This document shows, one piece after another, positions 36,007-43,721 of a stretch of DNA of 64,000 bases; the stretch's first letter is position 1, and the number at the start of each line of letters is the position of its first letter. The notes under the pieces were generated by a model that did not search any database, had not been told where the DNA came from, and saw nothing but the letters and a program-made list of their open reading frames with translations. A program made the position numbers and the translations under genes. This stretch comes from JADJPO01 sp963828555 (lineage in GTDB: Bacteria; Actinomycetota; Actinomycetes; Actinomycetales; Kineosporiaceae), in the NCBI GenBank assembly GCA_963828555.1, contig CAWHEL010000002.1, positions 248,001-312,000 on the forward strand. The letters are read 5' to 3'.

Positions 36007-36627
36007 TCAGCTCTCCGTCACGACCACGGTCTGCAGAGCGTCAGCGACGGCCTCGACGGCGTCCACGATCCGGCGCAGGCCGTCGACGATCTCCAGGTGA
36101 CGGGCCAACTGGGCCGGGTCGCTGACCGTGCTGGTGACATCGAGCAGCAGCCGGCGGTGCACCTGACCGGCCTGCTTGGCGATCACCGTCAACTCGATCC
36201 AGGGCCCGGCCAGCGTGCCCGGGTCCCCCAGCTGCGGGATGCCCGCTGCCGTGATCTCCGTGGCCCGGACGATGAGCTGGACCAGTTCGGCGGTGCGCGC
36301 GGGCAGCTCCCCGATCCGCAGCACCTCGAGCGTGTCGCCGACAGCGTCGATCCGGGCTGCGCACCGGCGCATCGCCCAGCAGAGCCGGAACACGTCCGCT
36401 CGGTCGAACGGGGTGACGAACGAGGCGGCCAGACCGCGCAGGACGGCGTGCGCCGCCGCTTCGGCGTCCTGGTCGCTCACCTGCAACCGCCGCACGCTCG
36501 CCGTCCGCGCGTCCTGGTCGCTGTCCAGAGCGGCGGCCAGGTGCTGCGCCGCGCCGGCCAGGTGTCCGCCCACCTGTGTGAGCAACTCCCCCAGACTCGA
36601 CTCGTCCCGCCTCAGCCGCAATCGCAC
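36007..36627 (-). CDS. DUF47 family (PhoU-like) Pit accessory protein
   Basis: 206 residues, all-helical. DUF47 proteins resemble PhoU and modulate Pit transporters. Conserved pieces are FVTPFDRADVFRL (about 71-83) and LDVTSTVSDPAQLARHLEIV. It is probably translated with the downstream pit gene. A palindrome (36651-36726) lies just upstream. Confidence 0.88.
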   Translation of the reverse strand: MRLRLRRDESSLGELLTQVGGHLAGAAQHLAAALDSDQDARTASVRRLQVSDQDAEAAAHAVLRGLAASFVTPFDRADVFRLCWAMRRCAARIDAVGDTLEVLRIGELPARTAELVQLIVRATEITAAGIPQLGDPGTLAGPWIELTVIAKQAGQVHRRLLLDVTSTVSDPAQLARHLEIVDGLRRIVDAVEAVADALQTVVVTES

Positions 36628-36650
36628 CCCACCGACGCTACCGGTCCCAC

Positions 36651-36726
36651 GCGCTCATGCTCCGGGGAGCCGTCGAATGCGGGCCACACGGACGACGAAA
36701 ACGACGGCTCCGCGGAGTATGAGCGC
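36651..36726. repeat. Palindromic element B2 (GCTCATGCTCCGC family)
   Basis: Arms 36651-36675 and 36702-36726 pair over 25 bases with two non-matches, one of them a G-U type. The outer sequence GCTCATGCTCCG is shared with the element at 24466, while the inner arm (GAGCCGTCG) is different but self-complementary. Confidence 0.75.
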
Positions 36727-36805
36727 GCATGGCGGGCTGAACCGGTGAACAGGGTGACGTGAGGTGGGTGCGGAGGTGGGTGGCCGGGGTTACTCCAACC
36801 GAAAG

Positions 36806-38512
36806 TCAGGGGGTCGGGGACACCGTGGGGGTGGGGGTGGGGGTGGGGGTGGGGGTGGGGGTGGGGGTGGGGGTGGGGGTGGGGGTGGGGGTGGGGGTAG
36901 GGCGGAGGACGGTGCGTTCAACGGAGGCAGAGGCCAGGCCGAAGCCTCCGACGGTGACCTCGTCGTAGGCCACCACATCCCCGGCCCGGTCGCCGCCTCG
37001 GGCCACGTAGAGCAGCGTCGCCTGCAGGGGCAGCGGGCTCCCCTCCTCGATGGCCTTGAAGTCGGCCGAGATCCCGGCGCCGCCGGTCGAGCCCTCGCGC
37101 ATCACGCGGGTGCCGCTCGCGTCGAGCTCGACGTCACGATCGTGGAAGTGCCCGTCGAGCACCAGCGGCACCGCGCCGAGCAGCGGCGGCACCGCGTAGG
37201 GCTCGTGCACCGCCGCGATGTCCACCGTCTGCTCCGGGTGTGCAGTGTTCCATTCGGCGATCACCAGGGCCAGGCGGGTGCCGGCCTCGAGCTGGGGGTC
37301 GGCCCGGTTCAGCTGCGCGACCCCCGGCGAGACGGAAGGCGCCGAAGACGGAGGGGCGGAGCCGGCGTCGGGGGTGAAGACCGGGTCACCGATGCCGGCG
37401 ATCACCAGCCCCTCGACCACCGCCACGCTGCCGTCGAGCACCACCGCGTTCGGGTTCGCCGCCACTGCGGCCTGGGTACGCGAGGAGTCGTGGTTGCCGC
37501 GCACGAACACGTACGGCACCTTCAGCCGGGCGATCCGACCCAGGAGCGAGCTCTCCACCTCGGTTCCCCACGTGGTGATGTCGCCGGTGTCGACCACGAC
37601 GTCCACGCCGAACTCGGTGACCAGGTTCTCCACCAGGTCGAACCCGAGCGGGTTCAGGTGCAGGTCGGAGACGTGCAGCACGGTCACCACGTCACCGCTG
37701 CCGCTGCTGCCCTGGCGCACCACGGGCAGCTGTCCGCTCAGGCCGTAGAGCGTGGTCACCCCTTGAACCAGGTCGGCGACACCGGTGCGGTAGCTCTCCA
37801 GCCGCTGCATCACCCCTCCCGCCGCTCCGGCGACGTAGGGGGCCTGACTGAGCAGGCCGGTGAACCGCGGCTGCGCGAACCGGTCGGAATCGAACCCGGC
37901 GACCGTCAGCCCCCCGAGGCCGGCCAGCAGCCCGGTCACCAGCAGGCCGGTCTGCGCCACACGACGCCACCGGGTGCGGTAGACGAGCAGCGACAGGCCG
38001 AGAGCACCCAGGACCGCGCAGGCCGAGGTCGTCGCGGCGGCGGCCAGGGTGGCCTGGCGCAGCTCGTCCGGCGCGGTCCGCTGCAGCCCACGCAGGGCGG
38101 CCGGCGAATCGATCAGGGCCCGCGCACCGACCAGGTCGACCTGGGCGATGCTGGCTTCGACCGCCACCGGTGACCAGTGCGTGGCGAAGGTCACCTCACC
38201 GGCCGGGGGAAGCAGCAGGTGGACGCCGGGACTCAGGCTGGGTCGCACCCGTACCTGGGCCTCCAATGGGCCCACCTGCGCGGTGACCGGTGGAGCGAGG
38301 GCCGCCCCGATCCCCGACCCGGCCACGACCACCGCGAGAACACCGAGCAGACGCAGGACGCGCTGAGCCGCGGGACGCCGCCATACCGGTCGCCGGGGCG
38401 TTGCCGGGTTGACGGGGTCGGGTGTCGGGTCGGGATCGGGTGTCGGCTCGAGCAATGTGGGCCAATCGTGTGCTCGGTAGATACTGCTGGCGCGAGATCG
38501 CCGCCCTGGCAC
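36806..38512 (-). CDS. Membrane metallophosphoesterase with a Pro-Thr repeat tail
   Basis: Up to 568 residues. Three hydrophobic helices in the first 220 residues (near 53-75, 155-177, 190-209) precede a calcineurin-like domain with VLHVSDLHLN, VVDTGDITTWG, VRGNHDSS and LDGHFHDRD, all metal ligands present. The last 35 residues are alternating Pro-Thr encoded by a pure hexamer repeat. The GTG at 38512 lies inside a strong hairpin, so a later start (for example GTG at VNPATP, about residue 34) is possible. Substrate unknown; the enzyme domain is probably extracytoplasmic. Confidence 0.8.
   Translation of the reverse strand: MPGRRSRASSIYRAHDWPTLLEPTPDPDPTPDPVNPATPRRPVWRRPAAQRVLRLLGVLAVVVAGSGIGAALAPPVTAQVGPLEAQVRVRPSLSPGVHLLLPPAGEVTFATHWSPVAVEASIAQVDLVGARALIDSPAALRGLQRTAPDELRQATLAAAATTSACAVLGALGLSLLVYRTRWRRVAQTGLLVTGLLAGLGGLTVAGFDSDRFAQPRFTGLLSQAPYVAGAAGGVMQRLESYRTGVADLVQGVTTLYGLSGQLPVVRQGSSGSGDVVTVLHVSDLHLNPLGFDLVENLVTEFGVDVVVDTGDITTWGTEVESSLLGRIARLKVPYVFVRGNHDSSRTQAAVAANPNAVVLDGSVAVVEGLVIAGIGDPVFTPDAGSAPPSSAPSVSPGVAQLNRADPQLEAGTRLALVIAEWNTAHPEQTVDIAAVHEPYAVPPLLGAVPLVLDGHFHDRDVELDASGTRVMREGSTGGAGISADFKAIEEGSPLPLQATLLYVARGGDRAGDVVAYDEVTVGGFGLASASVERTVLRPTPTPTPTPTPTPTPTPTPTPTPTPTVSPTP
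36826..36897 (+). repeat. (TGGGGG)12 hexamer array inside the metallophosphoesterase gene
   Basis: Twelve uninterrupted copies of TGGGGG on the plus strand. On the coding strand it reads CCCCCA and encodes alternating Pro and Thr. The plus strand can form G-quadruplexes. Copy number should vary in frame. Confidence 0.95.
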
Positions 38513-38592
38513 AAGGCCAGGGCGGCGACCCGCACCTCCAGACGTCTGACCGGGAGCACCTCTCGGTGCAAGGGCCGCTCGGAGCGGCTTTT
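38479..38592 (+). ncRNA. Possible small RNA with a U-tract terminator, antisense to the metallophosphoesterase start
   Basis: Three successive plus-strand hairpins: TCGCCGCCCTGG / CCAGGGCGGCGA (about 38498-38528), GCACC-TCTC-GGTGC (38556-38569) and GCCGCT-CGG-AGCGGC followed by TTTT (38574-38592). The last is a classical intrinsic terminator, rare in this window. No open reading frame ends before it, so a non-coding transcript starting near 38480 is possible. I matched it to no known RNA family. Confidence 0.25.
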
Positions 38593-38824
38593 CATGGGAC
38601 CCGGGGCTACCGCAATCAGACGCCCGGTGAGACCCCGGAGGGTGTCACCGATGGTGACCAACACTGCCACCGTCGTCCATGTTCCCCGAAGTCTGAAGTT
38701 TTCGACACCCCAGCCACCCGAATCGCCGACGCCGCGGCGGCCTCCGCGCGCACAAGGGGGTGCCAAACGCGGGCCATATCACGCGTTTGGCACCCCCTTT
38801 GTGGCGCGGGCGATGTCGGGGGCC
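38513..38824. other. Intergenic region before the metallophosphoesterase gene
   Basis: 312 bases without a protein gene. It contains most of the possible small RNA (to 38592) and the long palindrome at 38751-38803. The stretch between holds nothing I can name. Confidence 0.5.
38751..38803. repeat. Near-perfect palindrome (GGGGGTGCCAAACGCG)
   Basis: Arms 38751-38771 and 38782-38803 pair at every position apart from one bulged A, around the loop GGCCATATCA. It begins 22 bases past the minus-strand stop at 38825, so it is likely that gene's terminator. Confidence 0.75.
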
Positions 38825-39475
38825 TCAGTTCAGGCCGCCCTCGCGCCACCGGGCAGCGGCCAGTTCCAGCTGGACGCCGGTGCGAAGCAGGTCGGCCGCC
38901 CGGCGGGTCAGGCCCGAGGCGGGGGTCATCGGTTCGCCGTCCGAGCCGTCCATCCCGTCGGCCACGACCGCCCAGCCGGTGGACACCACCCGGCAGAACG
39001 CAGCCGCCCGCTCCAGCGCGACGCCGAGGTCGCCGGTGAAGGCACCGGCGAGCACGGCGTCCGCCACGGCCTGCACCTCCTGCGGCCCGGGAGGTTCACC
39101 GACCCCGGCCACCACCTCGTGCACCGGAGCCAGGTGCCGGCCCACCTCGAAGGCCCGCGCGATGTCGATCGGATCGCGCCGGATCCCCGCGCGCAGGGCG
39201 TACAACCGCCACAGGGCGCCGGGAAGGGTGTCGGCGGGGCGGTCGGACCAGAGGTGGGCCATCTCGTCGATGCCGTGCTCGTCGGCCAGGGCGACCAGGC
39301 GGGCGGTGCGCGCGTCGTCACCCTTGCGACCGTGCCGCACCAGAGCCTCCGCCGTGGCGTGAGCCGCCTCGATCCGCTGCGCCGGGTCGACCCCACCGAC
39401 CACGGAATCAGCCGCGGCGGGCGGCAGAGATGCCGGCCGTCGCGGGCGCTCGGGATACCGCGGCTGCGGGTTCAC
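38825..39475 (-). CDS. Conserved hypothetical protein
   Basis: 216 residues, mainly helical, with a Pro/Arg-rich N-terminus (1-20) and no signal peptide or membrane segment. Notable stretches are DEMAHLWSDRPADTLPGALW and a run of charged helices around LRAGIRRDPIDIARAFEVG. I do not recognise the family, and the neighbours give no clue. Confidence 0.65.
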   Translation of the reverse strand: MNPQPRYPERPRRPASLPPAAADSVVGGVDPAQRIEAAHATAEALVRHGRKGDDARTARLVALADEHGIDEMAHLWSDRPADTLPGALWRLYALRAGIRRDPIDIARAFEVGRHLAPVHEVVAGVGEPPGPQEVQAVADAVLAGAFTGDLGVALERAAAFCRVVSTGWAVVADGMDGSDGEPMTPASGLTRRAADLLRTGVQLELAAARWREGGLN

Positions 39476-39523
39476 CTCGCCATGGTGACATCGCGGTGCG
39501 ACAAACGCATCGATCAGGTGGCG

Positions 39524-39571
39524 TGACTGCGGTGGACGGCCCCCATCTCGGGGAGCCGCCCACCGCGGTCA
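39524..39571 (-). terminator. Hairpin downstream of the DUF1508-histone fusion gene
   Basis: TGACTGCGGTGGACGGC (39524-39540) pairs with GCCGCCCACCGCGGTCA (39555-39571) at 15 of 17 positions. It starts 13 bases after the minus-strand stop at 39584. Confidence 0.55.
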
Positions 39572-39583
39572 GGTCGTGCTCGC

Positions 39584-40366
39584 TCAGGCCTTCGCGGATG
39601 CCTTGCGGGCAGCGGAGACGGTCGGCGAGGTCGAACGACGGGCCGCCGAGGGAGCACCGGCGGGACGCCGCGGAGCCGGCACCGAGGCCTTGGCGGACGC
39701 CGTCGCCGAGGAGGTGCGCGAGGAGGCGACCCGGGCGGTGGCCCGTGCGGTGCGCTTGGCTGACATGGAGGTGATGCTGCGGGTGGTGGCCCGGGTCACC
39801 GTGCCGGTGGCCTTGGGCGCCGCGGCCGGGGTGGCCTTGACGGTCGTCTTCGGAGCAACCTTGGCCGTCACCTTGGCGGCCTTCGGGGCGGCCTTCGGGG
39901 CGGCCTTCGGGGCGGCCTTCGAAGCAACCTTGGCGGTCACCTTCGGAGCAACCTTCGAAGCAACCTTGGCGGTCACCTTCGGAGCAACCTTCGGAGCAAC
40001 CTTGGCGGTCACCTTGGGGGCGGCCTTGGGGGCCACCTTGGTGGTGACCTTGCGGACGATCGCCGTCGACCTGGCCTTGGCAGCGGTCGTGCGGGCCGCC
40101 TGCGGAGCGGCCTTCGGGGCCGACTTCGTTGCCGCCTTCGCCGGCTTCGCGGCCGCCTTGGGGGCCGCCTTCACGACGCGCTTCGGCGCGGTGGTGTCAG
40201 CCACGGTCGCGGTGGCCACGCTCTTACGGATCGAGGCGATGCTGTTCAGCGCGGCGGCCTTGCTGGCATACCCCTGAGAGGTCGCGAGGACCTGCCCGTT
40301 GAGGGCGTTCAGGGTGAACCGGTACGTGCCGGACTTGTCCTTGCTGACGGTGAACTTCGCGGGCAT
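39584..40366 (-). CDS. DUF1508 (YegP-like) domain fused to an H1-like Lys/Ala/Pro tail
   Basis: 260 residues. Residues 1-50 (FTVSKDKSGTYRFTLNALNG, then SQGYASKAAALNSI) form a complete DUF1508 unit like YegP. The remaining 200 residues are low-complexity, made of AAPKAAPK and PKVTAKVA repeats and ending in Ser/Arg/Ala, as in histone H1-like nucleoid proteins. The repeats are also visible as tandem DNA (about 39890-40030). The tail should bind DNA; DUF1508 function is unknown. The start is the ATG giving the usual MPAKF. Confidence 0.75.
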   Translation of the reverse strand: MPAKFTVSKDKSGTYRFTLNALNGQVLATSQGYASKAAALNSIASIRKSVATATVADTTAPKRVVKAAPKAAAKPAKAATKSAPKAAPQAARTTAAKARSTAIVRKVTTKVAPKAAPKVTAKVAPKVAPKVTAKVASKVAPKVTAKVASKAAPKAAPKAAPKAAKVTAKVAPKTTVKATPAAAPKATGTVTRATTRSITSMSAKRTARATARVASSRTSSATASAKASVPAPRRPAGAPSAARRSTSPTVSAARKASAKA

Positions 40367-40476
40367 GGTGCCTCCGAGGTCGGGCGATCGGTGATCGCCG
40401 TTGGTTATCTCCGGCGGGGGCCGGAGCTGCGCCGATGGCGGCGCTCCCCTGGATCGGCCATTCGCTGTGCGCATGG

Positions 40477-41145
40477 TCAGGTCCAGGGGGAGTTCTCGAG
40501 TCGCTCGTCCATCGCTCCGCCCGGCCGGCACTCGCCACTGCGATAGGCGTCCGGCATCTGGGGGTAGATGGTGAGCAGGTAGCGGCGCGCCAGCACGCGC
40601 GCTTCGTCGGGGTTCGCACCGAGCAGCACTGCGGTCTGGTGGTCGCGTTGCAGGGCAGCGCATTCGGTCTGCGCCTCGTCGGTGATGCCACGCATGTGCA
40701 TGGCCTCGTGGGTGAGCACGTGCACGGCGATCATCTGGTCCTCGGTCGCCTCGGCGTGGTCCGAGCGCACCCAGTCGGCGAGGTCCTGACAGGTGTCGTA
40801 GGTGATCACGGTGTGCCGCTCGGGAACGCCGTCCGCACCGAACTTCACGTAGCCGCGCTCGGGGTGGGCCTGCGTCCAGGCCTGACCGACGGTCTCGCAG
40901 CGCACGCTCACCTCGTGCCCGGCAAGAGTCCCGGCGACCGAGCCCAGCTCGGACTCCAACTGGGCATGGCGGATGATCGGGACGGCGCACAACACCGCCG
41001 CAGCCGCGGGCACCCCGACCGACAGAGCGGGGAACGGCCGGACCCGGCCGATCGCGTCGACCCGCATCGCGGTCCAGCGCAGGGTCACGGCCAGGGCGAT
41101 CACGCCAAGTCCGAGACACACGGTGAGCAACACATCAGGGCGCAT
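40477..41145 (-). CDS. Membrane-anchored protein with a zinc-peptidase-like HExxH motif
   Basis: 222 residues. Two hydrophobic helices (about 4-22 and 44-60) precede a soluble domain in which HVLTHEAMHMRGITDEAQTEC (cut by the HEAMH motif near 145-149) looks like a gluzincin/metallopeptidase site with a downstream glutamate. Four cysteines could form disulfides outside the cell. No family is recognised with certainty and activity is inferred only from the motif. It is divergent from the sigma-factor gene. Confidence 0.65.
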   Translation of the reverse strand: MRPDVLLTVCLGLGVIALAVTLRWTAMRVDAIGRVRPFPALSVGVPAAAAVLCAVPIIRHAQLESELGSVAGTLAGHEVSVRCETVGQAWTQAHPERGYVKFGADGVPERHTVITYDTCQDLADWVRSDHAEATEDQMIAVHVLTHEAMHMRGITDEAQTECAALQRDHQTAVLLGANPDEARVLARRYLLTIYPQMPDAYRSGECRPGGAMDERLENSPWT

Positions 41146-41250
41146 CGGCACCTGTTCGGCGTAACTGTAGGGATGGCCCCTCACGCGGGGTGGGCAGGCA
41201 CCGGCGCGTCGGGCGTGAAAGAACGGCGGCGACGACGGACAGGTGATGGT

Positions 41251-41823
41251 GTGAGGACTGTGCCGACTCCCCCGACACACCAGCACGCCGAGCGCACGGA
41301 GCGCTTCGAGCACCTGGCGCACGCCGTCCATCAGCCGGTGCTGGGCTACCTCAGCCGTCGCACCGACCGGGAGACGGCGGCGGAGGTGCTTGCCGAGACC
41401 CTCACCGTGCTCTGGCGCCGACTGGACGACGTGCCGGACGGCGCCGAGCTGGCCTGGTGCTATGGGGTGGCGCGCCGCTGCCTGGCCAACGCCGAGCGCG
41501 GCGCCCGGCGGCGTGCGGCCCTGGTCGCCAGGATCGTGCTGCTCGACCCGCCGCCGGCGGCTGCCGAGGCGCCCGAGCGCGACGCCGGGGCGGACGCCGT
41601 CCTCGACGGCCTGGAGCGGTTGCGGCCCGAGGAGCGCGAGGTGCTGCGGCTGTGGGCCTGGGAGGGGCTGGAGCCGCGGGAGATCGCGGTGATCCTGGAG
41701 GTGAGCGCCAACGCGGTGAGCATCCGGCTGCACCGGGCCAAATTGCGGCTGCGGGAGGCGATGCTGGGACAGGACGGTACGGCGTCCGGACAGATACCTG
41801 GTGAGGGAGGCGATCAGCGATGA
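41251..41823 (+). CDS. ECF-type RNA polymerase sigma factor
   Basis: 190 residues. A short region 2 (YLSRRTDRETAAEVLAETL then VLWRRL) and a clear region 4 (LRPEEREVLRLWAWEGLEPR, then a helix-turn-helix ending in VSIRLHRAKLRLREA). The GTG at 41251 has AGGTGA five bases upstream; a second GTG three codons later is an alternative. The next gene overlaps by 4 bases and encodes a membrane protein, which is the usual sigma/anti-sigma pairing. Confidence 0.87.
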   Translation: MRTVPTPPTHQHAERTERFEHLAHAVHQPVLGYLSRRTDRETAAEVLAETLTVLWRRLDDVPDGAELAWCYGVARRCLANAERGARRRAALVARIVLLDPPPAAAEAPERDAGADAVLDGLERLRPEEREVLRLWAWEGLEPREIAVILEVSANAVSIRLHRAKLRLREAMLGQDGTASGQIPGEGGDQR

Positions 41824-42476
41824 GCGGTGACCACGACGACGAGCTGCGGGAACTGCTGCGCCGCGCCGACCCTGCGCCGTCCGGGACAGGCCCGGCGGTC
41901 GACCCCGCATCCCTGGAGGCCGTCATGTCCGAGATCCGCACCGAGGTGCCACCCGAGGCACGCCGACGACCGTCATGGGTGTTCGGCCCGGCCGTGGCCA
42001 CCGCCGCCGCGGCCGTGCTCGCCGTCCTGGTCCTGGGCGGGGTGTGGTGGTCCGGGCGCACCCCGACGCCGGGCCCGGCGCCCGCCCCCGCCGCGGCGGC
42101 GGCGCCGGCCACGCTGACCCTGGTCGACACCACCCAGGACCTGACCGCCTCCTGCATGCGGCCCGAGCCGGCCATGCTGCGTCAGGGGGTCGACCTGGCC
42201 TTCGCCGGCACGGTGCGCGAGACCTCGGCGACCGCAGCCACGGTGGCGGTCGAGCGCTGGTACCGCGGCGGCAACGGGCCGACGCTGGTCACGGTGAGCC
42301 GCCCGCCCGACGAGGCCCCCGGGATCCTCTACTCCCCCGAGCTCGCGCCCGGGCAGCGGGTGCTGCTGGTGGCCGCCGACGGCGCCCTGCACGTCTGCGA
42401 CCCCTCGGGCCCCTGGAGCGCCGACGGCGAGGCCCTCTACACCGCCGCCTTCGGCCCCGGCACCCCCGTCAGCTGA
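41820..42476 (+). CDS. Single-pass membrane protein, putative anti-sigma factor
   Basis: 218 residues. The cytoplasmic N-terminus (1-57) is acidic and begins MSGDHDDELRELLRRADP, a helix like those that hold sigma factors. One membrane helix is near 58-77, followed by a Pro/Ala linker and an extracytoplasmic domain with two cysteines. There is no HxxxCxxC zinc motif. Overlap with the sigma gene (ATGA) and topology support the role; it is not a recognised family. Confidence 0.6.
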   Translation: MSGDHDDELRELLRRADPAPSGTGPAVDPASLEAVMSEIRTEVPPEARRRPSWVFGPAVATAAAAVLAVLVLGGVWWSGRTPTPGPAPAPAAAAAPATLTLVDTTQDLTASCMRPEPAMLRQGVDLAFAGTVRETSATAATVAVERWYRGGNGPTLVTVSRPPDEAPGILYSPELAPGQRVLLVAADGALHVCDPSGPWSADGEALYTAAFGPGTPVS

Positions 42477-42499
42477 CCCACCATCACCACCCACCCCGG

Positions 42500-42556
42500 C
42501 GAGTGGTCAATTTCGCCCCGTTTTCGAGGCTCGAACGGGGCTGAATTGACCACTCG
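42500..42556. repeat. Palindromic element A2 (GAGTGGTC family)
   Basis: Arms 42500-42522 and 42534-42556 begin and end CGAGTGGTCAAT / ATTGACCACTCG and continue to GCCCCGTT / AACGGGGC, pairing at 21 of 23 positions. It lies between the anti-sigma stop and the AbiEi/DUF559-type gene, 61 bp before that start. Confidence 0.85.
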
Positions 42557-42617
42557 CGAGCCCGTGAGGCGGGCCTGTGGATAACTCACGTGGGTCGGAG
42601 CGCGGGTCGGGCAGGGT

Positions 42618-43604
42618 GTGGCCGTGCGTGAGATCCCGGAGGAGCTGCGGAGCGGACCGTTCCGCGTGGAGCGGGCCCGCGAGGTCGGCGTCAGCCGGAA
42701 GGTGGCGGACGGCGCCCGGTTCCGCACCGCCGGACCCGGAGTCCGGATCCTGGCCACGGACCGGAGCGAGAGCCTGCTCGACCGGTGCCGGGCCGCGCGT
42801 CTCGCGCTGCCCGCGCCGGCCGCGTTCTCCCACGGCACAGCCGTGCGCCTCGGCGGCTGGCCGACACCCATGCGCGTCGCCGGGCTCGATCACCAGCGGG
42901 ACACGGAGTGCCTCCAGGTCAGCGTCCCGGCGGGCTCGGTCCGCCCCCGGTTCCGCGGCATCGAGAGCCACCGGGTGAGCTGGCTGCCGGGCGATGTCAT
43001 CGAACTCCAGGGCCTCCGGGTCACCTCCCCCGAGCGCACCTGGTGCGATCTGGGCGCGGCCGGTCTGGACCAGCTCGAGCTCGTCGTCCTCGCCGACGCC
43101 GTCCGGCGCCGCTTCGGGTCGAGCACGCCGAACCACGCAGGGGGAGCGGCGAGGCTGGCCCGCCGACTCGAGGCCTGGGGCGGACGGCGCGGGGCGCGTG
43201 CTCTGCGGGCCGCCCTGGCCGCGAGTTCGGATCGCGTGGACGCGCCGACCGAGACCAGGCTCCGGCTGCTGTTCGCCGGCGCGGGCCTGCCCACGCCCGA
43301 GGTCAATCGCTGCGTGTACGACGAGGACGGCTTCCCGGTGCACACGCCGGACCTGTCCTGGCCGGAGTGGATGGTCGGCGCCGACTACGACGGCGAGCAC
43401 CACTTCGCCAGGGACAGCGACCAGCAGGTCGCCCTCGGGCGCGCAAGCAACCGCCGGCGCCGTCAGGACATCGGGCGGCTGGAACGGATGGAGGAGATCG
43501 GCTGGACCCTTCGCCTGTTCGTCGCCTTCGACATCTTCCGTGGCCAGCAGGCCGCCATCAGCCGGATGCGCGAGGCGTTCCGCCAGGCCGGCGCCCCGGT
43601 CTGA
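42618..43604 (+). CDS. AbiEi-like winged-helix plus DUF559/Vsr-fold nuclease-like protein
   Basis: 328 residues. The N-terminal part is like AbiEi-type regulators (FSHGTAVRLGGWPTP and LRVTSPERTWCDLGA are recurrent in this group). The C-terminal domain (about 208-328) is DUF559-like: HTPDLSWPEWMVGADYDGEHH follows the acidic pattern of the PD-(D/E)XK/Vsr fold, then RASNRRRRQDIGRLERMEEI. It could be an endonuclease or a regulator; catalysis is not proved. No AbiEii partner is adjacent. Palindromes A2 and A3 bracket it, 61 and 17 bases away. Confidence 0.72.
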   Translation: MAVREIPEELRSGPFRVERAREVGVSRKVADGARFRTAGPGVRILATDRSESLLDRCRAARLALPAPAAFSHGTAVRLGGWPTPMRVAGLDHQRDTECLQVSVPAGSVRPRFRGIESHRVSWLPGDVIELQGLRVTSPERTWCDLGAAGLDQLELVVLADAVRRRFGSSTPNHAGGAARLARRLEAWGGRRGARALRAALAASSDRVDAPTETRLRLLFAGAGLPTPEVNRCVYDEDGFPVHTPDLSWPEWMVGADYDGEHHFARDSDQQVALGRASNRRRRQDIGRLERMEEIGWTLRLFVAFDIFRGQQAAISRMREAFRQAGAPV

Positions 43605-43621
43605 GGCCTCTGAGGCCCGCA

Positions 43622-43690
43622 CCCCCGCGAGTGGTCGATAGTGCCCCGTTTCGAGCTCTGAAACGGGGCACTATTGACCACTCGCGGGGG
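43622..43690. repeat. Palindromic element A3 (GAGTGGTC family), near-perfect 31-bp stem
   Basis: Arms 43622-43652 and 43660-43690 pair at every base apart from one G-U, around the loop GAGCTCT. The outer CCCCCGCGAGTGGTC and inner GCCCCGTTTC match A1 and A2. It lies between the convergent stops of the DUF559-type gene and the ABC permease gene. Confidence 0.9.
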
Positions 43691-43721
43691 GTGTCTGGGG
43701 GGAAGGGGGGTGGGGGGTGGG

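Noticed and set aside
36764..38173. Plus-strand open frame beginning with a long Gly run
   Set aside because: It is the antisense reading of the TGGGGG repeat and of the metallophosphoesterase, which has all its metal-binding motifs.
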